From NCBI RefSeq assembly GCF_029335315.1, contig NZ_JARJLT010000320.1, forward strand, positions 1-35,475: a DNA stretch of 35,475 nucleotides, read 5' to 3'. Numbering within the stretch: position 1 is the first letter of the stretch; each line of letters begins with the position of its first letter. The notes below the pieces were generated by a model. That model made no database searches and had not been told where the DNA came from. It saw nothing but the letters and a program-made list of their open reading frames with translations. A program made the position numbers and the translations under genes. The stretch is from Pseudomonas citronellolis. Lineage in GTDB: Bacteria; Pseudomonadota; Gammaproteobacteria; Pseudomonadales; Pseudomonadaceae. Shown in pieces: positions 16,335 through 23,343 of this stretch.

Positions 16335-16398
16335 GCAGGTTAGGGCCGCCCTCCCCCGTGGGCGCTCCCTGGAGCTACCGACCTATCCCAATAACGCA
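16335..16398 (-). promoter_or_regulatory. Promoter and XylS-like operator of the mhpBCDFE operon
   Basis: Minus strand 16398-16384 reads TGCG-TTATTG-GGATA (one change from TGCA-N6-GGNTA). Twenty bases on is GGGAGCGCCC (16369-16360), identical to the ten bases at the Rieske promoter. A -10 candidate TAACCT follows 17 bp later, the same spacing as at the Rieske gene. The leader to mhpB contains a GCC-rich hairpin (CTGCCGGC...GCCGGCAG, around 16286-16303). Confidence 0.6.
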
Positions 16399-16414
16399 GG
16401 AAACTACTGGCGCC

Positions 16415-16589
16415 TCAGCCCTCGACGATCGCCACCGCGCGCACGAAGCCGGCCGAGGCGTGGCGGATGCGGCGGATAACCGCGAACGGTTATGCGCCCT
16501 ACGACGCCCGTTGGCGTTATGGGAATGCCCGCTCCTACGACGAGCCACTGCGGGCGTTATCCGCCGTTGCCCTTGGCAGCGCCGCCCGC
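16415..16589. repeat. REP-like repeats and possible gene remnant between mhpB and the DMT gene
   Basis: GGCGGATAACCG (16471-16482) faces CGGTTATGCGCC (16487-16498), an imperfect Pseudomonas REP of the GGCGGATAACCG...CGGTTATCCGCC kind. More fragments (GGCGTTATGGG near 16513, GGGCGTTATCCGCC near 16554) show two or three degraded copies. On the minus strand just beside it, 16471-16415 reads IRHASAGFVRAVAIVEG then stop, which looks like the tail of a lost gene. I could not identify its family. Confidence 0.5.
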
Positions 16590-17489
16590 TCAGACCAACG
16601 GCCCCTCCGGCGGCTGTTCCAGCACCGCGACCACCACGCCGCTGCCGACGATCAGGGCGATGCCCAGCCAGGACAGCGGGCTCAGGGTCTCGTTCCAGAT
16701 CAGGTAGCCGAACAGGCTGGCCCAGATGATGCTGGTGTAGGTGTAGGGCGCCAGCACCGCGGCCGGGGCCTGGCGCACGGCGACGGTGAACAGCAGCTGG
16801 GCCAGGGTGGCGAGCACGCCCAGGGCGAAGAAGGTGCCCAGGTCGGCGACTTCCGGGGTGCGCCAGGCCACGGTCAGGCTGGCCGCGCCGGCCAGGGTGC
16901 CGAGGGTGGTGAAGAACAGCACGGTGGTGGTGGAGTCGTCGCTGGCGCGGATGCGGCGGATCTGCAGCATCGACAGCGCGCCGAACACCGCGCTGGCGAT
17001 CAGCAGCGCCGGGCCCAGCCAGCTCGCCTCACCGCCTTCCGGGCGTACCACCAGCAGTACGCCGGCGAAGCCGAGCACGGCGGCCATGGCGTTGCGCGGC
17101 AACATGCGCTCGCCCAGCAGCAGCGGCGCCAGCACTATCACCAGCAGCGCCTCGGAATAGGCGATGGAGATCGCCTCGCTGAGCGCCATGTACGGCAGCC
17201 CGGCGAAGAACAGCCCGGACGAGCACAGCAGGGTCACCGCGCGCAGGCTCTGGCCGCGCAGGTCGAGGTTGCGCAGGCGTTCGCCCAGCGGTCGCCCGCG
17301 CAGGCAGAAGAGCACGGCCGGGAGCAGGCCGAAAGCCATGCGGAAGAAGGTCACCTCGTTGGCCGGGTATTTCAGCGCCACGTCCTTGGCCAGGGCGTCG
17401 ACCACCGCGAAGCAGAACATCGACACCAGGATCAGGCCGATGCTGCGCAGCGAGGTGCCGCGTGCGGCGCTCAGGGTCAGCTGGGTCAT
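16590..17489 (-). CDS. EamA/DMT-family transporter
   Basis: 299 residues with about ten hydrophobic segments in two EamA repeats. The first is about 14-140 (GLILVSMFCFAVVDALAKDVA...) and the second about 150-290 (SWLGPALLIASAVFGALSMLQIRR...). The KYPANEVTFFRMAFGLLPA stretch and the IWNETLSPLSWLGIALI end are characteristic of drug/metabolite transporters of the RhaT/YdcZ-like group. Inner-membrane exporter or importer; substrate unknown. ATG 17489 is preceded by CGGAGGA. It is divergently transcribed from a LysR gene, a common regulator-target arrangement. It lies just beyond the mhp promoter and REP region, so a link with the catabolic island is possible but not shown. Confidence 0.88.
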   Translation of the reverse strand: MTQLTLSAARGTSLRSIGLILVSMFCFAVVDALAKDVALKYPANEVTFFRMAFGLLPAVLFCLRGRPLGERLRNLDLRGQSLRAVTLLCSSGLFFAGLPYMALSEAISIAYSEALLVIVLAPLLLGERMLPRNAMAAVLGFAGVLLVVRPEGGEASWLGPALLIASAVFGALSMLQIRRIRASDDSTTTVLFFTTLGTLAGAASLTVAWRTPEVADLGTFFALGVLATLAQLLFTVAVRQAPAAVLAPYTYTSIIWASLFGYLIWNETLSPLSWLGIALIVGSGVVVAVLEQPPEGPLV

Positions 17490-17679
17490 GGTGGCGGTCC
17501 TCCGGCGGGTTCTGGGTGGGGCGACCCGCCGCGGCGCTGGCCGGGAACCGCTGGCGCTGCGGAATTCATGCGCACCGGGTATCCAGGGATTTTCCTTTTC
17601 AGGGGTCTAGAGCAGAATCTACGGGGTCTTACCGGGTAATATCCAACGCTGTTATTTCATCCAACCATTCGGAAAACGC
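17490..17679. promoter_or_regulatory. Divergent regulatory region between the DMT transporter and LysR genes
   Basis: 190 bp without coding potential. It contains AT-richer stretches (ATTTTCCTTTTCAGG near 17588; TAATATCCAACGCTGTTATTTC near 17636-17657) unlike the flanking DNA, fitting overlapping promoters. No clear T-N11-A LysR palindrome could be assigned. Confidence 0.45.
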
Positions 17680-18585
17680 ATGGATAAACTGCTTCGCGTG
17701 CCCTCCCTGCAGGCGCTCCAGGCGCTGGTCCAGGTCGCCGACGCCAGCAGCTTCACCGAGGCCGCGCGCCAGCTGCACCTGACCCAGAGCGCCATCAGCC
17801 GCCAGGTGCAGCAGCTGGAGGAGTACTACCAGGTACCGCTGTTCGACCGCACCAGCCGCAGGGTGGCGCTGACCGATGCCGGGCGCGAGGTCTACGCGGT
17901 GGCCCGCGACACCCTCAAGGCCCTGCTGCGCCTGGAGGAGCGCCTGGCGCCGGTGCCGCTGGAGCGGCCGTTCCGCATCCGCACCTTCGTCTCCCTGGCG
18001 GTGCGCTGGCTGCTGCCGCGGCTGAGTTCGTTCTACGTGGCCAACCCGGAGCTGTGCCTGTCCATCGAGAGCGTCGCCGGCGAGGTGGTGGACGACGTCG
18101 CCGACTGCGACGCCTACGTGCTCTACCTGCCCGCCGGCCTCGACGAGCGCCCGCTGACCCCGCTGTTCGACGAGTACCTGGTGCCGGTCTGTGCGCCGCG
18201 CCTGGCCGACGGCCAGCTGCCGCCGGGCTCGCCGGCGGAACTGGCGCGCCACGCCCTGATCCACGCCTCCACCGACCGCCAGGCCTGGACCCGCTGGCTG
18301 CGCGCGCAGCCCGGCGAGACCCCGCAGCAGCTCAAGCACATGCTGTTCAACCTCGACGACCTGGCGCTGGACGCCGCCACCCAGGGCCTGGGCATCGCCA
18401 TGACCGACCGCATGCTGGCCCAGGACGCCCTGCAGCGCGGCGACCTCGTGGTGCCCTTCGGCGAGGCGCTGAAGACCGGCGGCGTCTACGCCCTCTGGCT
18501 GCGCGACAGCGGCGCCGCGCACCCGGCCTGCCAGACCGTGCTCAGCTGGTTCGAGCGACAGGGCCAGGCCGCGGGCGCCGGCTGA
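17680..18585 (+). CDS. LysR-family transcriptional regulator (GcvA-like)
   Basis: 301 residues. The N-terminal winged helix-turn-helix occupies about 6-65 (LQALQALVQVADASSFTEAARQLHLTQSAISRQVQQLEE), followed by FDRTSRRVALTDAGREV. The remainder is a periplasmic-binding-protein-like effector domain; the segments FVSLAVRWLLPRLSSFY and LALDAATQGLGIAMTDR place it in the GcvA-like subgroup. It probably controls the divergent DMT transporter and itself. ATG 17680 gives the standard N-terminus; no strong ribosome site is visible. Its 3' end overlaps the FUSC-like gene by 44 bp tail to tail, so the two transcripts are antisense to each other at their ends. Confidence 0.92.
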   Translation: MDKLLRVPSLQALQALVQVADASSFTEAARQLHLTQSAISRQVQQLEEYYQVPLFDRTSRRVALTDAGREVYAVARDTLKALLRLEERLAPVPLERPFRIRTFVSLAVRWLLPRLSSFYVANPELCLSIESVAGEVVDDVADCDAYVLYLPAGLDERPLTPLFDEYLVPVCAPRLADGQLPPGSPAELARHALIHASTDRQAWTRWLRAQPGETPQQLKHMLFNLDDLALDAATQGLGIAMTDRMLAQDALQRGDLVVPFGEALKTGGVYALWLRDSGAAHPACQTVLSWFERQGQAAGAG

Positions 18586-19579
18586 CCCGGCGCTCCAGCC
18601 AGAAGATCATCGCCCAGGCGTACAGCGACACCAGCAGGAACAGCGCCATGCGCACGGCGAAGGCGCGCTGCACGTCCTGGCCGCTGGCGCTGTCCTGCAC
18701 CGACTGGCCGAGCAGGATCAGCATCGTCGACAGGCAGCCGACCCAGAACCCCGGGCCCTGCCGGGTCGCCACCGCGGCATAGAGCCGGCGCGCCTGCAGC
18801 AGGGCGAACAGCAGCACCCAGAGGAAGAACATCCACAGGTCCGGGAACAGGCTCAGCGCGTTCCACAGGACGATGGCCAGCACCCCGGCCAGCAGCGTCG
18901 AGCCGATCAGCTCGCGGCCGGCGCGGCGGGCGCTGGTCTCGCAGCTCTGCTGGCCGAGGCTGACCGCCTTGAGCACCAGCGGCATGAACTGGTCCGGGGC
19001 GATCAGCGCCAGGAGGAACGCCGGCATCACGATCAGCGTGGCGCGCAGGGCGATGCGCGCGCTGTCGGCGAACGGCGGCAGCGGCGCCGGCGGTTGCGCC
19101 GGCGCGCCCGGCGGTTCGGGAAACAACGCGTGCGCCAGGCTCACGCCGAGCGCCGCCAGCAGCATGCCCTTGGCCATCGCCTCGACCACCGCCAGGGCCA
19201 GCCCGTAGTCGCTGGCGCCGGCCGCCGAGACCATGCTCAGGCCGATCACCAGGAAGTTCGCCAGCAGGCCGTTGCCGCCGCGCAGGGCGTAGCGGAAACA
19301 CAGGAACAGGCCCAAGGCGACCAGCAGCACGCCGCTGGCCGGGGCGTACACCAGCAGCGGGATCAGCAGCAGGCCGCTGCCGGCGCTGAACAGCACCAGC
19401 AACGCCAGGGCCGGCGCCAGGCGCAGCGGCAGCGGCTGGCTGCGCAGGGCCAGCAGCAACAGCGCGAAGATCGGCGCCAGCACCGGCACCGGCAAGCCCA
19501 GGCCGAAGCTCGCCGCCAGGCACAGGGCGACGCCCCAGGCCAGGCGCAGCGCGCGGCGCCGGCGCAGCTCAATAGGCAT
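18542..19579 (-). CDS. FUSC/DUF2955-type inner-membrane protein of an efflux set
   Basis: 345 residues, with roughly ten hydrophobic segments in two blocks (about 12-140 and 175-330) and a charged linker between. The pattern matches DUF2955/FUSC-like proteins (aromatic-acid exporter AaeB relatives). Its gene starts inside the end of the HlyD gene (11-bp overlap), as in AaeA-AaeB type pairs. With HlyD and the NodT lipoprotein it would form a tripartite pump spanning both membranes, likely for aromatic acids or similar anions; substrate inferred from family only. The last 44 bp overlap the convergent lysR gene. ATG 19579 is the first available start. Confidence 0.82.
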   Translation of the reverse strand: MPIELRRRRALRLAWGVALCLAASFGLGLPVPVLAPIFALLLLALRSQPLPLRLAPALALLVLFSAGSGLLLIPLLVYAPASGVLLVALGLFLCFRYALRGGNGLLANFLVIGLSMVSAAGASDYGLALAVVEAMAKGMLLAALGVSLAHALFPEPPGAPAQPPAPLPPFADSARIALRATLIVMPAFLLALIAPDQFMPLVLKAVSLGQQSCETSARRAGRELIGSTLLAGVLAIVLWNALSLFPDLWMFFLWVLLFALLQARRLYAAVATRQGPGFWVGCLSTMLILLGQSVQDSASGQDVQRAFAVRMALFLLVSLYAWAMIFWLERRVSRRPRPGPVARTS

Positions 19580-20681
19580 AGGAGAGCCAGCTCATGCACC
19601 ACATGAACAGGCGCCCGAGCAGGTTCAGCGGGTTACCCTCGCCGGTCAGCGCCATCACCTCGGCCTGGCCGCCCACCCGCAGGTTGGCGCTGTCGGCCAG
19701 CTCGTCGCGGTCCAGCTCGACGATCACCGGGAAGCGCTGCGCCGGGCGCAGCCAGTCGCGGCTGTTCTGCACCGTCGGCAGGCTCCCCGGCGGCGTGCCC
19801 TGGCCGACGCTGACGCCGTAGCCGATGCTGCGCACGCGGCCGTGGAACACTTCGCCGGGGCGCGCGTCGAGCACCACCAGCACCGGCGCGCCGGGGCGCA
19901 GGCGGCCGAGGTTGTTTTCGGTCATGTCGGCGCTGATCCACAGGTCGTGGATGGCGATCAGGGTCATCACCGGGCTGCCCGCGCCGACGTAGTGGCCGAC
20001 GTCGGTGCGCAGGTCGGTGATCAGCCCGTCCGACTCCGCCCGCACCTGGGTGCGCTGCAGGTCCAGGCGGGCCTTCTCGACGGTGGCGGTGGCGCTGCGC
20101 AGCTGGGCGTTGTCGCTGTCCTTGCCGCCCTGCTGCTCGCGGGCCCGCTCGACCTCGGCGCGGGCCGCGGCGACCTGGCTGGCGGCCTGCTCGCGGGTCG
20201 CCTGGGCGCCTTCCAGGCGGCGCACCGAGACGGTGCCGGGGTCTTCGCGGTACAGCCGCTGCAGGCGCTCGCTGTCCTGCCGGGCCTTGCGCTCGCCGGC
20301 CTGGGCCGCCGCCAGCGCGGCCTGGGCGGCGTCGATGCCGGCGGTGCTGGCGCCGATCTGCCGGCGCACCGTGTCCAGGTCGGCCTCGGCGCGCGCCAGG
20401 GCGATACGGTATTGCTCCTGGTCCAGCTCGAACAGCGGCTCGCCCTTGCGCACCTCCTGGTTGTTGCCCACCGCCACCCGCTTCACCTGGCCGGCCACCT
20501 CGGCGGTGACCGGCACCACGTAGGCCTGCACCCGCGCCTGGCGGGTGTAGGGCGTGTAGCGGTCGGCCAGCAGGTACCAGGCCAGGCTCAGGGCCAGCAG
20601 CACCAGCACCGGGCGCAGGCTGCGATCGGGCGGCGGCGGCGCGGGCGGCGGGGCCGGAGGGTTCGCGGGGCTGTCGGTCAT
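19569..20681 (-). CDS. HlyD/EmrA-family membrane-fusion protein
   Basis: 370 residues. A proline-rich N-terminus (PPAPPPAPPPPDRS) precedes one membrane anchor at about 22-39. Next comes a biotinyl-lipoyl-like region (VVPVTAEVAGQVKRVAVGNNQEVRKGEPLFELD), a long alpha-helical hairpin (about 90-200, rich in Ala, Glu, Arg), and a beta-barrel half ending GQAEVMALTGEG. It bridges the inner-membrane DUF2955 protein with the NodT outer-membrane factor. ATG 20681 overlaps the upstream stop as ATGA. The C-terminal tail LLGRLFMWCMSWLSYAY is unusually hydrophobic for this family. It is part of the tightly overlapped group AI-2E permease, NodT, HlyD, DUF2955. Confidence 0.9.
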   Translation of the reverse strand: MTDSPANPPAPPPAPPPPDRSLRPVLVLLALSLAWYLLADRYTPYTRQARVQAYVVPVTAEVAGQVKRVAVGNNQEVRKGEPLFELDQEQYRIALARAEADLDTVRRQIGASTAGIDAAQAALAAAQAGERKARQDSERLQRLYREDPGTVSVRRLEGAQATREQAASQVAAARAEVERAREQQGGKDSDNAQLRSATATVEKARLDLQRTQVRAESDGLITDLRTDVGHYVGAGSPVMTLIAIHDLWISADMTENNLGRLRPGAPVLVVLDARPGEVFHGRVRSIGYGVSVGQGTPPGSLPTVQNSRDWLRPAQRFPVIVELDRDELADSANLRVGGQAEVMALTGEGNPLNLLGRLFMWCMSWLSYAY

Positions 20682-22198
20682 CGCGCTGCTCCTTTGGCTT
20701 CGGGGCCCGGCGGCGGCTCGTCGAGCAGGCCGTCCCAGTCCGTGCGCCCTTGCATCTGCCGGCGGCTGGCCGGGTCGACGGCGGCCCGGCTGGCGTCCCA
20801 GCCGCCGCCGAGCGCCTTGTACAGGGCCACCAGGCTGCCCACCGCGTTGCCGCGGCTGACCAGGTAGCCGTCCTGCTGTTGCAGCAGCAGTTGCTGGGCG
20901 TCCAGCACCCGCTGGAAGTCGGCGAAGCCTTCGCGGTACTGGGCGCTGGCCAGGGCCAGCGAGCGCTCGGCGGCCCGCGCCGCGTCGCCGCGGATGCGCG
21001 CGCTGTCGAGGGCACGGAGCAGCCCGCTGGCGGCGTCGTCGGCCTCGCGCGCGGCCTGGCGCACGTCCTGCTGGTAGAGCTCGATCAGTTGCTGCAGGCG
21101 CGCGTCCTCGACGCGCACGGTGTCCTTGCGCCGGCCGTAGTCCAGCGGATTCCACAGCAGGCTCGGGCCGGCGGCGAGGTCGAAGCTGTTGGGCAGGTCG
21201 TGGGCCGAGACCAGGGTCCAGCCGATGCTGCCCAGCAGGCTCAACGCCGGGTACAGGTCGGCCTCGGCCACCCCCACCAGCGCCGACTGCGCCGCCACCG
21301 CGCGCTCCGCCGCGCGGATGTCCGGGCGGCGCAGCAGCAGGCTGGCCGGCACGTCCTGGAGCACCGCGCGATCCGGCAGGGGCAACCGGCCCTGGCGCGC
21401 CTGCAACTCCGGCAGCGGGCCCGGCGGGCGGCCGAGCAGCACGCAGAGGGTGTTGCGCAGGGCGTTCAGCTGGTCCTCGAACTCGGGGATGCTGGCCTGG
21501 GTGGCGAGGAACTGGGTGCGCGCCTGCTGCCAGTCCAGCTCGTCGTTCTCGCCGTGGCGGAACAGCCGCTCGGTGATCTGCAGGCTGCGCGCCTGGCGCT
21601 CGGCGTTGTCGCGGGCGATGTCCAGGCGCGCCTCGACGGTGCGCAGGGCGAAGTAGGTGTCGGCGACCTGGGCGTGGAGCAGCACCTGGGCGTCGTCGAA
21701 GTTGGCGCGGGAGGCGAAGTAGGCGGCGTCGGCGGACTCGATGGCGCGGCTGAAGCGGCCCCAGAAGTCGATTTCCCAGCCGATGTCGAAGCCCAGGCTG
21801 GACTGCCAGAACACCGAGTCCTGCGCGCCAGGCCCGGACTGGTCGCGCTTGAGGTAGAGGCTGTCGGCGCGAAACTGCTGCAACTGCGGGTAGCGCCCGG
21901 TGCGCACGATGGCCAACTGCGCGCGCGCCTCGGCCACGCGCAGGCCGGCCACGCGCAGGTCGCCGTTGTGCGCGTCGGCCTCGGCGAGCAGCGCGTCCAG
22001 GGTCGGGTCGGCGAACAGCGTCCACCAGCGGCGCAGGTCGGGCGCGGGCGCGATGCGGCCGGCCTGTTCCACGGCCGGCGTGCTCCAGCCCTGCACCCAG
22101 GGCGTGGGCGGGGTGACGTGGTCCGGGCCGACCTGGGTGCAGCCAGCCAGCAGCGCCAGCAGCGGGCCGGCGGCGCGTAGCGGCGAGCGCCGGCTCAA
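20678..22198 (-). CDS. NodT-family outer-membrane efflux lipoprotein
   Basis: 506 residues. The lipoprotein signal ends in LLAGC (about residue 20), so the mature protein is acylated at Cys in the outer membrane. Two OEP repeats follow, typical of TolC/OprM/NodT factors (RRWWTLFADPTLDALLAEADAHNGDLRVAGLRVAEARAQL-like start; central FDIGWEIDFWGRFSRAIESADAAY). It supplies the exit duct for the HlyD/DUF2955 pump. The start codon is TTG at 22198, whose last bases share the stop of the upstream gene (TTGA). There is no good Shine-Dalgarno, so translation is probably coupled. The 3' end overlaps hlyD by ATGA. Confidence 0.9.
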   Translation of the reverse strand: MSRRSPLRAAGPLLALLAGCTQVGPDHVTPPTPWVQGWSTPAVEQAGRIAPAPDLRRWWTLFADPTLDALLAEADAHNGDLRVAGLRVAEARAQLAIVRTGRYPQLQQFRADSLYLKRDQSGPGAQDSVFWQSSLGFDIGWEIDFWGRFSRAIESADAAYFASRANFDDAQVLLHAQVADTYFALRTVEARLDIARDNAERQARSLQITERLFRHGENDELDWQQARTQFLATQASIPEFEDQLNALRNTLCVLLGRPPGPLPELQARQGRLPLPDRAVLQDVPASLLLRRPDIRAAERAVAAQSALVGVAEADLYPALSLLGSIGWTLVSAHDLPNSFDLAAGPSLLWNPLDYGRRKDTVRVEDARLQQLIELYQQDVRQAAREADDAASGLLRALDSARIRGDAARAAERSLALASAQYREGFADFQRVLDAQQLLLQQQDGYLVSRGNAVGSLVALYKALGGGWDASRAAVDPASRRQMQGRTDWDGLLDEPPPGPEAKGAAR

Positions 22199-23307
22199 TC
22201 GGCGCGCCCGCCGTCGTCGGCGCCTTCGGCGGCGGCCTCGTCCTGCTCATCGACCCACTGCCAGAACAGGTTGTAGGCCACCGCCAGGATCACCGGGCCG
22301 AGGAACAGGCCGATGATGCCCTGCACCACCATGCCGCCCAGCGCGCCGATCAGCACCACCGGCATCGGCACGTCGACGCCGCGCCCCAGCAGCAGTGGCT
22401 TGAGCACGTTGTCGGCAAGCCCCGCGACCAGGCTGTAGACGGCGAACACGATGCCCGCCAGGTCCACCCCTCCGGTGCCCAGCACGTAGGCGATCACTGG
22501 CAGGGTGACCAGCGTCGCCGGCAGCTGCACGATGCCCAGCAGCAGCACGACCAGGGCCAGGATGCCGGCGCCGGGCACGCCGATGGCGACGAAGCCGACG
22601 CCCACCAGCAGCATCTGGATGAAGGCGATGCCGATCACCCCCTGGGCCACCGCGCGGATGGTCGCGGTGCACAGGGTGACGATGCGCGGCCCGCGCTGCG
22701 GCCCGGAAATCCGCGCGGCGATGCGCTGCGCCGCCAGGTGGCCGCGCTCGCCATAGGCCATGCAGATACCGGCGATGATCAGCGCGCCGATGAACAGCAG
22801 GAAGGCCGCGCCGACGTTGGCCAGCGCGCCCAGCAGCGCCATGCCGCTGCCCTTGAGATGCGGCAGCAGGCGGTGCAGCGCGCTGGTCAGGTCGCCGGAA
22901 GCGGACAGCCAGGCCTGGTACAGGCGCGGCCCCACCAGCGGCCAGCCGGCCACCGCCTCCGGCGGCGCCGGCAGGCTCCAGCTGCCGCTGCGCAGCAGGC
23001 CCAGCAGTTGTTCCAGCGACTCGCCCAGCGACACCAGCAGCAGGTACACCGGCACCAGCAGCAGGGCCAGCGCGACCACCACGATCAGCGTCGCCGCGCG
23101 CCCGTCACGCCCGCCCAGGCGCTCGCGCAGGCCACGCTGCAGCGGGTACAGGGTCACCGCCAGGACCACCGACCAGAGCATCAGGTCGAGGAACGGGCGA
23201 AACACCCGGAAGGCGAAGGCCACCAGCACGACGACGAGCCCGGCGCGGATGAACAGGTCCAGCAGGTCTCGCGCCAGCCTGCCGTCCAGCTTCAGTGGTG
23301 CCTGCAT
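22195..23307 (-). CDS. AI-2E/PerM-family permease
   Basis: 370 residues with about eight membrane segments. There is a pair near 20-60, a soluble stretch of about 100-165, and the conserved C-terminal block (GIVQLPATLVTLPVIAYVLGTGG... followed by LADNVLKPLLLGRG and GALGGMVVQGIIGLFLGPVILAVAYNLF). This is the AI-2E transporter superfamily (PF01594), which includes TqsA, PerM and Na+/H+ antiporters; the name does not prove autoinducer transport. ATG 23307 has GGGGGAGGA upstream. It sits between a KefC-like antiporter (36 bp) and the NodT gene (4-bp overlap), so an ion- or solute-homeostasis role within this run is plausible. Confidence 0.88.
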   Translation of the reverse strand: MQAPLKLDGRLARDLLDLFIRAGLVVVLVAFAFRVFRPFLDLMLWSVVLAVTLYPLQRGLRERLGGRDGRAATLIVVVALALLLVPVYLLLVSLGESLEQLLGLLRSGSWSLPAPPEAVAGWPLVGPRLYQAWLSASGDLTSALHRLLPHLKGSGMALLGALANVGAAFLLFIGALIIAGICMAYGERGHLAAQRIAARISGPQRGPRIVTLCTATIRAVAQGVIGIAFIQMLLVGVGFVAIGVPGAGILALVVLLLGIVQLPATLVTLPVIAYVLGTGGVDLAGIVFAVYSLVAGLADNVLKPLLLGRGVDVPMPVVLIGALGGMVVQGIIGLFLGPVILAVAYNLFWQWVDEQDEAAAEGADDGGRAD

Positions 23308-23343
23308 GTCGGGTCCTCCCCCGCTCTTCGCGATTGTCTTTCG

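Noticed and set aside
22195-23307. Quorum-sensing (AI-2) export function for the AI-2E permease
   Set aside because: The superfamily name is broader than AI-2; there is no luxS or lsr gene nearby to support it.
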